From Candidatus Nitrosopumilus sp. (lineage in GTDB: Archaea > Thermoproteota > Nitrososphaeria > Nitrososphaerales > Nitrosopumilaceae), in the NCBI GenBank assembly GCA_029863275.1, contig JAOTVS010000010.1, forward strand, positions 1-50,545: a DNA stretch of 50,545 nt, written 5' to 3'. A model generated the notes under the pieces. It was not told the origin of the DNA, did no database searches, and saw only the letters and a program-made list of their open reading frames with translations. The position numbers and the translations under genes were made by a program. Below, piece after piece: positions 16,648 to 23,804 of this stretch (position 1 is the stretch's first letter; each line of letters begins with the position of its first letter).

Positions 16648-16728
16648 TACTAATGTAAATAGAACTCAAGTAATAAGGATAGCACATTACAAATCTAAAA
16701 TAAAATTTTCCGACATGAGAATTAAAGT

Positions 16729-16869
16729 TTATTGTTTCTGAATTGTCTCAACATAACCATTTGCGTTTAACAAATTCCCACATGTTTGACATTCCCATTT
16801 CTCGTCAGCTTTTGTGTGTTTCTTATTTGTAATCCTTGAGGTATTACATACCTTACAGCGAACAGACAT
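16729..16869 (-). CDS. Tiny zinc-ribbon protein (46 aa), third gene of cassette B
   Basis: 46 residues. Cysteine pairs CKVC (residues 5-8) and CQTC are separated by about 20 polar, lysine-rich residues: a zinc ribbon. The start overlaps the stop of the preceding C2H2 gene by one base (TAATG), indicating coupled translation. Its place mirrors the zinc ribbon of cassette A at 15709. Function unknown. Confidence 0.62.
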   Translation of the reverse strand: MSVRCKVCNTSRITNKKHTKADEKWECQTCGNLLNANGYVETIQKQ

Positions 16870-16973
16870 TACTTTATTTTTCCTTGATGAGTTTTTTCAT
16901 GTTCTCGTACTTTTTCAAAAGTATATGAAGTTCCTTCCCACGTGAAATTACAATATTTGCATTGATATTTCAT
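16869..16973 (-). CDS. Tiny C2H2 zinc-finger protein (34 aa), cassette B
   Basis: 34 residues. Ligands Cys5, Cys8, His25 and His29 (CKYCNFTWEG ... VREHEKTH) sit at the same positions as in the 15581 protein, with 16 of 29 residues identical including YxCKxCNFxW and the FxKV..HEKTH end. It ends five residues after the last histidine, so it is essentially only the finger. One base separates it from the upstream gene's stop and it overlaps the downstream gene by one base. Confidence 0.7.
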   Translation of the reverse strand: MKYQCKYCNFTWEGTSYTFEKVREHEKTHQGKIK

Positions 16974-16974
16974 T

Positions 16975-17085
16975 TTATTTTTCTGATTTTCCTAGTTTTG
17001 CTTTTTTAAATTCTTGGTCTGCATTTTCGTCCTCTGTAATTTTACATGAACCAAATTTTAGTTTTTTAATTATTTTTTCGAACAT
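16975..17085 (-). CDS. Small lysine-rich protein (36 aa), first gene of cassette B
   Basis: 36 residues, ATG 17083-17085 to TAA. Basic N-terminal helix (MFEKIIKKLKFGSCKI), then an acidic-to-basic tail (TEDENADQEFKKAKLGKSEK). Same length and gene position as the 15470 protein of cassette A; sequence likeness is weak apart from the basic LK helix at the start. A TATA box (17104-17117) ends about 20 bases before the ATG, so the transcript is probably leaderless. Confidence 0.6.
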   Translation of the reverse strand: MFEKIIKKLKFGSCKITEDENADQEFKKAKLGKSEK

Positions 17086-17103
17086 AGTATAGTTATGGTT
17101 TAC

Positions 17104-17117
17104 CTTGATATATACTG
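17104..17117 (-). promoter_or_regulatory. TATA-type promoter of cassette B
   Basis: On the minus strand the sequence reads CAGTATATATCAAGG. Its centre is about 26 bases before the ATG at 17085, the normal distance from an archaeal TATA box to the transcription start, predicting a leaderless mRNA for the three-gene cassette. The divergent gene at 17219 shares this intergenic region. Confidence 0.5.
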
Positions 17118-17218
17118 GCATAATTTCTGAAATTTACGCCTAAGTTTCTATATTGATTTCTAATAATCTATAAACTTTAATGCATGGATATATATGGATC
17201 ATGATCTACTATATAGAT

Positions 17219-17314
17219 ATGGAAAATAAAGAAACAACCCCAACAATTGTAGTCGGCAACGACGACAAAAAAGAAGAGCCAAAGAAAGAAGACTCTGCTA
17301 AAACAGACAAATAG
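17219..17314 (+). CDS. Small charged, probably disordered protein (31 aa)
   Basis: 31 residues from ATG 17219 to TAG: MENKETTPTIVVGNDDKKEE then lysine/glutamate-rich. Low complexity and charge suggest disorder. An in-frame ATG at 17201 would add six residues (MIYYID). A TATATATGG stretch about 25 bases before 17219 supports the shorter form as a leaderless transcript. It is divergent from cassette B. Coding status rests on frame composition and promoter only. Confidence 0.45.
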   Translation: MENKETTPTIVVGNDDKKEEPKKEDSAKTDK

Positions 17315-17344
17315 GATTACCCCTTTTTGTTGAGATGATCAATA

Positions 17345-17620
17345 ATGCTGACTGAAATTTTAATTCAAATTAGAAACGAACTGACTAATCAGATCTCTTT
17401 GGCAAAAAATAAAGATAACAAAATAAATTCAAAAAAACTTGTTCAACAATCTGATATTCTAAATGAAAAGATTGTATCATCTAAAATTTCAGAAGAAGAC
17501 AAATTAATGTTACAGAAATTCTCATCAAGTCTTGTTCAAGGAAATTCTACTGCTAGATCATTGAGATATGAAAAACAAGATTTAGAAAGAGTGATTTCAA
17601 ACCTAAATTATTTTAATTAA
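17345..17620 (+). CDS. Hypothetical small helical protein
   Basis: 91 aa, starting MLTEILIQIRNELTNQIS and ending LERVISNLNYFN. It is entirely helical in appearance, with heptad-like leucines and isoleucines and no cysteines. There is no signal peptide or TM segment. I do not recognise a family; a dimeric coiled-coil is plausible. It follows the 31-aa protein by 30 bases on the same strand and may share its mRNA. Confidence 0.6.
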   Translation: MLTEILIQIRNELTNQISLAKNKDNKINSKKLVQQSDILNEKIVSSKISEEDKLMLQKFSSSLVQGNSTARSLRYEKQDLERVISNLNYFN

Positions 17621-17798
17621 ATTTACAATAGTTTGGTTAGTTTAGAAAAGATATTTACAAAAAAATGATTTCAACATTATTTTGAAGTGTTGTTATAATC
17701 CATAAAAAAATCTTATCAACAATATCAAAACTAAGAATATCTATTAGTTGAAACTAACTTTACATTACTTTAATACAGATAATTGTACTTGATATTCA

Positions 17799-17963
17799 AT
17801 GGGAAATAATTCTTGTAGAAAGTGCGGGTTAAGAATGGAAGTACATCAAAATTGTTCCATTTGTAAAAATGCAATTGAGTTTATTTGCCACAAATGTAAT
17901 CGCAATACAAACAAAGAAATTCATTCAATGTGCTTGGTAAAAAATATGCTTTTAACAACATAG
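17799..17963 (+). CDS. Small multi-zinc protein (54 aa) next to TFB
   Basis: 54 residues with four cysteine pairs or part-pairs: CRKC, CSIC, CHKC and a later C with nearby His residues (IHSMC). This could make one cross-brace or two zinc sites. The stop is 7 bases before the TFB start, on the same strand, so the two are probably co-transcribed. Linkage with a transcription factor suggests a role in transcription, but that is inference. I know no named family for it. Confidence 0.6.
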   Translation: MGNNSCRKCGLRMEVHQNCSICKNAIEFICHKCNRNTNKEIHSMCLVKNMLLTT

Positions 17964-17970
17964 TAAAAAT

Positions 17971-18891
17971 ATGACTATACAAAAAATTGAAGAAATTGAA
18001 TTAATCTGTAATAATTGTAATATCTCAAAATTAGTAACTGATAACTCAACTAGCGAAATTGTGTGTTCCAATTGTGGATGTGTGATCACAGAATCAGTCC
18101 AAGACAGGGGATTAGAATTTCAAAACTTTGCAGGAGTTTCTGACAATAGAAGAACGGGTCCGGGGTTGTCACCTAAAATGCACGACAAGGGACTTTATAC
18201 AATAATTGATACTTATAACAAAGATTCTATGGGAAAGCCACTCTCAACAAATACCGTTCAAACATTTGCTCGATTAAGAAAATGGGATAAAAGATCCTAC
18301 ACCAAAAATTCAGCCGAACGAAGTCTGAAAAGTGCCCTTCAAGACCTAGGCAATGTACAATCAAGGCTAGGGCTCTCAGATACCATAATTGAAAGAGCTT
18401 CTATTTTTTATAGGAAGGCCTCAGAGCGGAATCTTATTCGTGGAAGAACCATAAAAGGAATGGCAGGAGCATGCCTGTATGCTGCATGTCGAGATTTGGA
18501 ACATAATAGAACTCTGACTGAAATTGCAACGCAACTTGGAATAGGAAGAAAAGATCTTGCCAGGTCATACAGATCACTTTTCAGGGAATTAGGGTTTGTA
18601 GTATCAATTGCTGATCCAATAAAATCTATCAACAAAATTGCAAGCAAAATTGGAGTAAAGGAAAAAACTATTCGTAAAGCAGTATATGTTTTTGATATGG
18701 CCCAAGAAGCAGGAATTGTTGCAGGTAAAAATCCAGAAATTATTGCAGCAACTGCAATTTATGCTGCGTGCATGTTGACAGGGGAGAATAAATCACAGTA
18801 CGAAATAGCTCTTGCTGCAAGTACCAGTACAGTTTCTCTAAGAAATAGAATTTCAGAATTTAGAGATAAATTAGATTTATTTTCAGAATAA
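17971..18891 (+). CDS. tfb: Transcription initiation factor TFB (TFIIB homologue)
   Basis: 306 aa, close to the usual TFB length. An N-terminal zinc ribbon (CNNC ... CSNCGCVI, residues 12-36) is followed by the B-reader region (QDRGLEFQNFAGVSDNRRTG) and two cyclin folds. The first includes ARLRKWDKRSYTKNSAERSL and the GRTIKGMAGACLYAACRD segment; the second includes IRKAVYVFDMAQEAGIVAGK and PEIIAATAIYAACM. It recruits RNA polymerase to TBP-bound promoters and reads the BRE. Thaumarchaea commonly encode several TFBs, so this may be a specialised copy. It lies at the end of the small zinc-protein cluster. Confidence 0.95.
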   Translation: MTIQKIEEIELICNNCNISKLVTDNSTSEIVCSNCGCVITESVQDRGLEFQNFAGVSDNRRTGPGLSPKMHDKGLYTIIDTYNKDSMGKPLSTNTVQTFARLRKWDKRSYTKNSAERSLKSALQDLGNVQSRLGLSDTIIERASIFYRKASERNLIRGRTIKGMAGACLYAACRDLEHNRTLTEIATQLGIGRKDLARSYRSLFRELGFVVSIADPIKSINKIASKIGVKEKTIRKAVYVFDMAQEAGIVAGKNPEIIAATAIYAACMLTGENKSQYEIALAASTSTVSLRNRISEFRDKLDLFSE

Positions 18892-19171
18892 CCTAGTTTT
18901 AAGACTATCTCATAGATATTTTTTCTGAGCAGATTTCCAAAATTACTTGGATTTTCTTCATTCCATCTTTTTGTCTGATAGTTGATGTAAAAAAAAACAA
19001 TGAATCATCTCATTGAATAATATTCTAAAAAATTTTATCAATTAATTTTTTGTCAAAACTATCACCATTTTGCTTCAAATTTTAGAATTGCTTGAAATCA
19101 ATACAAGGAATTGAAATAAAGCGAACAAATAAACCATATAGTATTATGCACATATACCGTAATTATTTTGC

Positions 19172-19300
19172 TTGAATAAAAATAAAATTAATGAACAAAA
19201 AGACTGCATAATCTGTGAGCATTCCTTCTCATGGCACAGAAAAACTACATCTGGTAGAATATGTGATTATCTAGGATGCTCATGTGTATTTGAAAATTAG
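19172..19300 (+). CDS. Tiny zinc-binding protein (42 aa)
   Basis: 42 residues from TTG 19172, the only usable start, to TAG. The pattern is CIICEHSFSWHRK...GRICDYLGCSCVFEN, that is, CxxC, a histidine, then C-x5-C-x-C, compatible with one or two zinc sites. Isolated, with TATA-like DNA (CATATAGTATTATGC) about 30 bases upstream. Another member of the tiny zinc-protein class in this region. Role unknown. Confidence 0.5.
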   Translation: MNKNKINEQKDCIICEHSFSWHRKTTSGRICDYLGCSCVFEN

Positions 19301-19382
19301 GATCTATTTTTGAATAATGTTGAGAAAACCATCTTAATAATTTTTATTTAGATAACAAATAGTTGGAAGGATAGAATTAAAA

Positions 19383-19631
19383 TTATTTCTTGGATTTACC
19401 AAGTAATTCCTCAATAATATAACTTCGAACATTTGCAAACTCCCAATTTTTTAGATTTGCATTCTTACATTCCTCTTTAATTATGAGACCTGCCAAACCA
19501 TTACTCCAGATGTGACGTTTTGTGTCATATACCTCAATAATTTTTCCATGTTTTGTAATTTTGATTGCTCCATGACACCTTTCAATTATTTGCAATCCCA
19601 CTTTTTGGTAGACTTTTTCAAAATTGACCAT
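19383..19631 (-). CDS. Hypothetical small protein
   Basis: 82 aa. Alternating strands and helices (IIERCHGAIKITKHGKIIEV, HIWSNGLAGLIIKEECKN, NWEFANVRSYIIEELLGKSK); no signal peptide or TM segment. Two well-separated cysteines. I do not recognise a family. Its codon use looks normal for the window and the frame is well filled, so it is likely real. It stands alone between two gene-poor stretches. Confidence 0.6.
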   Translation of the reverse strand: MVNFEKVYQKVGLQIIERCHGAIKITKHGKIIEVYDTKRHIWSNGLAGLIIKEECKNANLKNWEFANVRSYIIEELLGKSKK

Positions 19632-20083
19632 ATTATGTTAAAGTGTCATCATATCAAAAAGGTTCAGGTACATTTTCCAACAAACTCACGTTATTTTAGT
19701 TATGACGCAAAACTCAGGGTTAGAAGGTATGGATTCCCTTTATGCTAAGCATCGATAAATCGTCAGCACCTCAAATTCTAATGGTTTTTTGGAATTTTTT
19801 TCTACCATTAATTGACTTTATCAACATTTTTGAAACCTTGGAAATTACTAAAAAGTGATTCTTCTCACTAATTTCTTTGAAATATTCTTCAATTTCCAAG
19901 ATTATTCTTTATAGATAATTCTCATACATCAATTGAATCAAACATTAAAAATAAAATATTCTAAAACCATTCGGTTCGATTTTTAATCCTTTTTAATATC
20001 AGAATCTTGAAGAAATTTCAATTAATCTACATAGGATACTTTTACAATAATATAATTAGAGCCTCAGTAGATAATAATACAAA
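19632..20083. other. Gene-poor AT-rich stretch
   Basis: About 450 bases before the SPFH gene. Short frames exist on both strands, but none shows a recognisable motif or credible start. A TATA-like TACAATAATATAAT around 20043-20058 is positioned to drive the TTG-started SPFH gene. No RNA gene or repeat recognised. Confidence 0.45.
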
Positions 20084-20947
20084 TTGTCTAGATTTGGAGA
20101 ATCAACTAAAACCATCAATGTAAGCGCTGGAAAGAGTATTTTTATTGGAATTATTGCACTGATTTTAATTGGTGTGATAGCCTCAGCATCAGTACAAATA
20201 GTTGATGCAGGAAATAGAGGCGTTTTGCGCCATTGGAATGCAGTCGATACAAGTGTTCCTCCACTAGAAGAAGGACTCCATTTTGTTGTTCCATTTCAAG
20301 ACTCTGTGGTAAACATTGAAGTTAGGACCATGAAATTTGTAGAAGAGACAACTTCTGCTTCAAAGGACCTTCAAACTGTATCAACCGAAGTTACAGTGAA
20401 CTATAGACCAGCACCCAATTCAGTCCACATACTATACAAGGAAGTAGGATTAGAGTATGAAAACAGAATAATTCAACCTGCAATAGAAGAAGTGGTAAAA
20501 CAAATTACTGCCAAATATAATGCAGCCGAACTAATCACAAAACGGCCACAAGTTAAATCAGATATTACACAAGAAATCACAACTCGTCTAAGTGTATACA
20601 ATATACACACAGATGTAGTTTCAATTACAAATTTTGAATTCTCTTCATTATTTGACCAAGCAATAGAAGCTAAAGTAGAGGCAGAACAAAAGGCCCAAAA
20701 AGCAGAAAATGATCTAATAAGAATACAAGTAGAGGCAAGACAGCTTGAAGCACAAGCAGAAGGTCTTGCAGCTGCTAACATTGCAGAGGCATCAGGTGAA
20801 GCTCGAGCAATAGAAATCATTAATGAGGCACTTGCACAAAATCCATTTTATTTAGAATGGCTCAAAACACAAGCGTGGGATGGAAAATTACCTCTAGTTG
20901 TAGGAGAAGGTGGAACACCACTGATTCAGATTCCAATTAAACCATAA
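20084..20947 (+). CDS. SPFH/prohibitin family membrane protein
   Basis: 287 aa. It starts at TTG (no ATG upstream), supported by a TATA box about 30 bases before. An N-terminal TM helix (IFIGIIALILIGVIASASVQ) is followed by the band-7 domain (AGNRGVLRHWNAVDTSVPPL ... STEVTVNYRPAP ... QITAKYNAAELITKR) and a long alanine/glutamate-rich coiled coil (about 185-250: AEQKAQKAENDLIRIQVEAR). Prohibitin-like proteins form ring oligomers at the membrane and scaffold proteases or lipid domains. No partner gene is adjacent. Confidence 0.92.
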   Translation: MSRFGESTKTINVSAGKSIFIGIIALILIGVIASASVQIVDAGNRGVLRHWNAVDTSVPPLEEGLHFVVPFQDSVVNIEVRTMKFVEETTSASKDLQTVSTEVTVNYRPAPNSVHILYKEVGLEYENRIIQPAIEEVVKQITAKYNAAELITKRPQVKSDITQEITTRLSVYNIHTDVVSITNFEFSSLFDQAIEAKVEAEQKAQKAENDLIRIQVEARQLEAQAEGLAAANIAEASGEARAIEIINEALAQNPFYLEWLKTQAWDGKLPLVVGEGGTPLIQIPIKP

Positions 20948-20963
20948 GCTAAAAAATTTTATC

Positions 20964-20990
20964 CCTCAATTAAGATCTAAAATTTTGAGG
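20964..20990. repeat. Small inverted repeat between convergent genes
   Basis: CCTCAA (20964-20969) and TTGAGG (20985-20990) flank a short AT-rich spacer between the ends of the SPFH and VOC genes. It may help end transcription on both strands, though archaeal termination mostly relies on T-runs, which are also nearby (AAAAAATTTTAT). Confidence 0.3.
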
Positions 20991-21042
20991 ATGGCGAATT
21001 TTATTTTTGAAATATTTTAAAAAAATTGAAAATAAAAAAAGG

Positions 21043-21513
21043 TTATTGCTTTGCCAGAGAGGCAAAGTATCCTTCAGCTGCTTTTCTCATCTCCTCAGGA
21101 GACATGTCTTTTTGGTGGGTAGCAATTGCCCATGAATGGCCATAGGGATCTGTAATAGTTCCAAACCTATCTCCCCAAAAAGCATCCATAATTGGCATTG
21201 TCACTTTACCTCCTGCTTGTATTGCCTGATTGAAGGTCTTGTCTGCATCTTTAACATACAAATGAATTGTAACTGCAGTGCCACCTAGTGTTGTGGGAGA
21301 TTTAGAGCCCATATTTGGAAACTCATCGGACATCATAACAAAAGAATCTCCAATCTGAACCATGGCATGCATGATTTTCCCATCAGGTGCAGGCATCTGA
21401 TAAATTTCATTAGCATCAAAAGCTTTTTTGTAGAATTCTATTGCTCCTTTTGAATCACTTACTACCAATGAAGGAGTAGTGGTATGAAATCCATCTGGAA
21501 TTGGTTTTGTCAT
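21043..21513 (-). CDS. VOC superfamily protein (PhnB/glyoxalase-like)
   Basis: 156 aa from ATG 21511-21513. A TTG four codons upstream (21525) is possible, but the family start normally matches MTKPIPDGFHTTTPSLVV. Paired beta-alpha-beta-beta-beta modules are visible: SDSKGAIEFYKKAFDANEIY ... GKIMHAMVQIGDSFVMMSDE and VHLYVKDADKTFNQAI-like ... FWGDRFGTITDPYGHSWAIA. The RFGxxxDPYGHxW end is characteristic of PhnB-like VOC proteins. Metal-dependent chemistry is possible (His, Glu positions), but the substrate is unknown. Confidence 0.88.
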   Translation of the reverse strand: MTKPIPDGFHTTTPSLVVSDSKGAIEFYKKAFDANEIYQMPAPDGKIMHAMVQIGDSFVMMSDEFPNMGSKSPTTLGGTAVTIHLYVKDADKTFNQAIQAGGKVTMPIMDAFWGDRFGTITDPYGHSWAIATHQKDMSPEEMRKAAEGYFASLAKQ

Positions 21514-21641
21514 TACCAAATCCAAACTTTTCCTTTACATAAATCATTATTTCCAAATTAAAGTTCCCTATAATCAAAAACAAAAAAATTAATATTTTTT
21601 TTCAAGAAAGAAATTTAGTTTACCTCCTATCGTACTACACT

Positions 21642-21833
21642 ATGAGTGAAGACCTTATGAAATCAATAATTATTTTAATGCAAAATGATAAAGGCGATAA
21701 GGAAATTTTAATGAGAATCTTAAATGATCTCAATAAAGAAAAAAAACCATTTGGACCAGATAAATTATACCTTAAATCCATGTTGGAGAGGCACATTCCA
21801 GAAGACATAGATCTTCTAGAGTCTTTAGAATAA
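21642..21833 (+). CDS. Hypothetical small helical protein
   Basis: 63 aa, acidic and helical (MSEDLMKSIIILMQNDKGDK ... LERHIPEDIDLLESLE). No motif, TM segment or cysteine. The frame is preceded by a plausible promoter region. I do not recognise it. It is convergent with the small RHH gene 20 bases downstream on the other strand. Confidence 0.55.
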   Translation: MSEDLMKSIIILMQNDKGDKEILMRILNDLNKEKKPFGPDKLYLKSMLERHIPEDIDLLESLE

Positions 21834-21854
21834 AAAGTCAAAAATCAGAAATTA

Positions 21855-22001
21855 CTATTTTTTAATGCTATTTCGTAATATTTTGTTAATTGTGCCTGAA
21901 TAGCTTACTGAAGTTGATGTATTTTGAATTTCTTTTGCCTGAATCATTCTTATTTTTTTATCCAAGTCATCGTCAATCATTATAGTTACTCTTTTTGCCA
22001 T
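21855..22001 (-). CDS. Small ribbon-helix-helix protein (48 aa)
   Basis: 48 residues from ATG 21999-22001. The start is a strand typical of RHH/CopG folds (MAKRVTIMIDDDLDKKIRMI), followed by two helices (QAKEIQN and SYSGTINKILRNSIKK). Length and layout fit a minimal dimeric RHH repressor or antitoxin. No toxin partner is adjacent; it is divergent from the CcdA operon (starts 136 bases apart) and could regulate that operon, which is inference. Confidence 0.65.
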   Translation of the reverse strand: MAKRVTIMIDDDLDKKIRMIQAKEIQNTSTSVSYSGTINKILRNSIKK

Positions 22002-22137
22002 ATTGTAATACTCTATGATTTGAATATTTAAACAGTCTCTAAGTTTTTTCTAGTGCTAAATTTTTTTAAAAAATTACATTCTAAACTATTCTTGAATTTA
22101 ATAGTCAGGTTAAATATCTGAGGAAATCATCAAACAT

Positions 22138-23124
22138 GTGTCAAGTAAGATTGTGGCAAAAAAATATTTAATAATTTTATTGTTTGTTCTTTTTTCATTA
22201 ATTTTTGTTGGGGGAATTTTTGGAATTACAAGCGATATTGCAATTGGTGCAGGACAAGAATTATCCTACCCTTCATGGTTGATTATCTCATATCTTGCAG
22301 GACTATCTATGATTATTTTACCGTGTACACTTCCACTTGTCTTCATAATAGTTCCTCTAAGTATGGGTAAAGGAGGAAAAAAAGGACTCTTGATGGCTGC
22401 TTTGTTTGGTGCCGGCCTTACAATTACAATAATGGTTTACGGATTAGGAATTGGAGTTTTAGGCCAAACAACAGAATTAGACCAAATTTCTATCTACATG
22501 TTTTTAATTGCAGGATTAGCCGCATTTCTTTTTGGTTTATCACAATTAAAATTATTTGAATTAAAATTACCCACGTATTCGGGAACTCCAAAATTTATTC
22601 AAAACAGAGGAGATTACTCAAAATCATTTTTTATGGGATTGCTTTTAGGAAATGCAGGAGTTGGTTGCCCAAATCCAATGTTTTATTGGCTCTTGATTTA
22701 TGTTGCAAGTACTGGGAGTGCAGAAGTCGGAGCAAGTCTGGGAATAGTCCATGGCGTAGGACGAGCTATTCCTTTAATTCTGCTTTCTGTCCTTGCAATT
22801 ATTGGTGTAAATTCCACAAAAGGAATAACTTCCAGTCGGGAAAATATTGAAAAAATTACGGGATGGATGTTAATTATAATTGGTGCATTTTTAATAATAC
22901 AAGGAATTCCGGGAGGACACGAATGGTATGAATCGACATTTATCCATCTTTTTTGGAATAATATAGTATCAACAACTGTAATTCCGCCAGAATTTCATGT
23001 TGGAGAACATATTCATGAATATGATGCCCAAATGCCGCAGGAATTTGCACCAATATTATTTGCAGGGCTGATTATTTTTCCAGTCATATGGTATTTTACT
23101 TGGAGAAAGTACAAAACAATATGA
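22138..23124 (+). CDS. CcdA/DsbD-type thiol-disulfide transmembrane protein
   Basis: 328 aa starting at GTG 22138. An N-terminal hydrophobic segment is followed by about seven more TM helices. The CcdA hallmark cysteines are present: PCTLPLVFIIVPLSMGKGG in the first core helix and GVGCPNPMFYWLLIYVAS in the fourth. A luminal loop has HEWYESTFIHLFW and histidines (FHVGEHIHEYD) near the C-terminus. CcdA/DsbD-like proteins carry electrons from cytosolic thioredoxin across the membrane to reduce extracytoplasmic thiols, for example in cytochrome or copper-site assembly. The ATGA overlap with a YHS protein, and then with a thioredoxin-like protein, supports a thiol/metal pathway. The His-rich loop may bind metal. 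Confidence 0.85.
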   Translation: MSSKIVAKKYLIILLFVLFSLIFVGGIFGITSDIAIGAGQELSYPSWLIISYLAGLSMIILPCTLPLVFIIVPLSMGKGGKKGLLMAALFGAGLTITIMVYGLGIGVLGQTTELDQISIYMFLIAGLAAFLFGLSQLKLFELKLPTYSGTPKFIQNRGDYSKSFFMGLLLGNAGVGCPNPMFYWLLIYVASTGSAEVGASLGIVHGVGRAIPLILLSVLAIIGVNSTKGITSSRENIEKITGWMLIIIGAFLIIQGIPGGHEWYESTFIHLFWNNIVSTTVIPPEFHVGEHIHEYDAQMPQEFAPILFAGLIIFPVIWYFTWRKYKTI

Positions 23125-23255
23125 AAGATCCTGTTTGCGGCATGGAGATAGAAAAAGGAGAACTTTTCTTACATAAAGGCAAGGAATATCGTTTTTGCTG
23201 TGCCACATGTAGATGGGCCTTTGAGCAAAATCCGGACCAATTTATTGAAAAATGA
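23121..23255 (+). CDS. YHS/TRASH-domain metal-binding protein (44 aa)
   Basis: 44 residues. The motif is DPVCGMEIEKGE ... YRFCCATCRWAFEQNPDQFI, the YHS-type pattern (CGM, then CCxxC) of small metal-binding modules seen at the ends of copper ATPases and as stand-alone proteins. It starts in the ATGA overlap with the CcdA gene and ends in an ATGA overlap with the thioredoxin-like gene. Likely a copper (or other soft metal) carrier or sensor linked to the thiol relay; the metal is inferred. Confidence 0.82.
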   Translation: MKDPVCGMEIEKGELFLHKGKEYRFCCATCRWAFEQNPDQFIEK

Positions 23256-23473
23256 TCGTAGAAATTCTCACTACTCCTGGATGCTCTAATTGTAAAGAAC
23301 TTGAAAAAATGTTGGATAAACTTGAGATATCTTATGACTTGATAGACGTTACTGAAAAGTCAGAATATTTAGAAAAATATCCAATTTTTACCGCCCCTGG
23401 ATTAGTTATAGATGGAAAATTAGCATTTACAGGAATTCCAAAAATTGAAGAATTAAAGAAAATTTGTAAATGA
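23252..23473 (+). CDS. Thioredoxin-fold (glutaredoxin-like) protein
   Basis: 73 aa minimal thioredoxin fold: MIVEILTTPGCSNCKELEKM with active-site Cys11 and Cys14 (CSNC), a cis-proline region (FTAPGLVIDGKLAFTGIP) and a final helix. It resembles the small redox-active-disulfide/MJ0307-type proteins. Third gene of the CcdA-YHS-thioredoxin operon, overlapping its neighbour by four bases. It could be the electron donor or acceptor for CcdA; no signal peptide, so it acts in the cytosol. Confidence 0.88.
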   Translation: MIVEILTTPGCSNCKELEKMLDKLEISYDLIDVTEKSEYLEKYPIFTAPGLVIDGKLAFTGIPKIEELKKICK

Positions 23474-23514
23474 GCAGACAATGTTTTTTAAACTGAAGAG
23501 ATTGGAATCAACAC

Positions 23515-23766
23515 ATGACAGACTATTCTATCAACGAAAAAATGATTCTTGTTCAATATGCAATAAAAAAATATGAAAACGAGGCAGTTCTTTTAGAAAA
23601 ATTAAAATCAATTCTATCAGAAAAAGACATTCAAAGAAATATTGACACTTTAATAGGCACCCAAAAAGTTCGAAGAATAGGCCCAGAAGTACTCCAAAAT
23701 AATGAAAGCCACACCGAATTGCCAGATTTGCCAGATAATCTAAAACAAGTTATCGAACAACTTTAG
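23515..23766 (+). CDS. Hypothetical small protein (winged-helix-like)
   Basis: 83 aa: MTDYSINEKMILVQYAIKKY ... LLEKLKSILSEKDIQRNIDT ... GTQKVRRIGPEVLQ. The helix arrangement with a short basic wing-like turn (KVRRIG) suggests a small winged-helix fold, but no strong DNA-recognition helix is obvious. It is 41 bases downstream of the thioredoxin-like gene and may be part of the same operon. I do not recognise a named family. Confidence 0.55.
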   Translation: MTDYSINEKMILVQYAIKKYENEAVLLEKLKSILSEKDIQRNIDTLIGTQKVRRIGPEVLQNNESHTELPDLPDNLKQVIEQL

Positions 23767-23804
23767 TAGTAATTATTAAATCACCGAAAAATTTTCAGCA
23801 TAAC

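Noticed and set aside
19512-19748. Plus-strand frame of 78 codons
   Set aside because: Overlaps the 19383 gene antisense and shows no motif; composition looks random.
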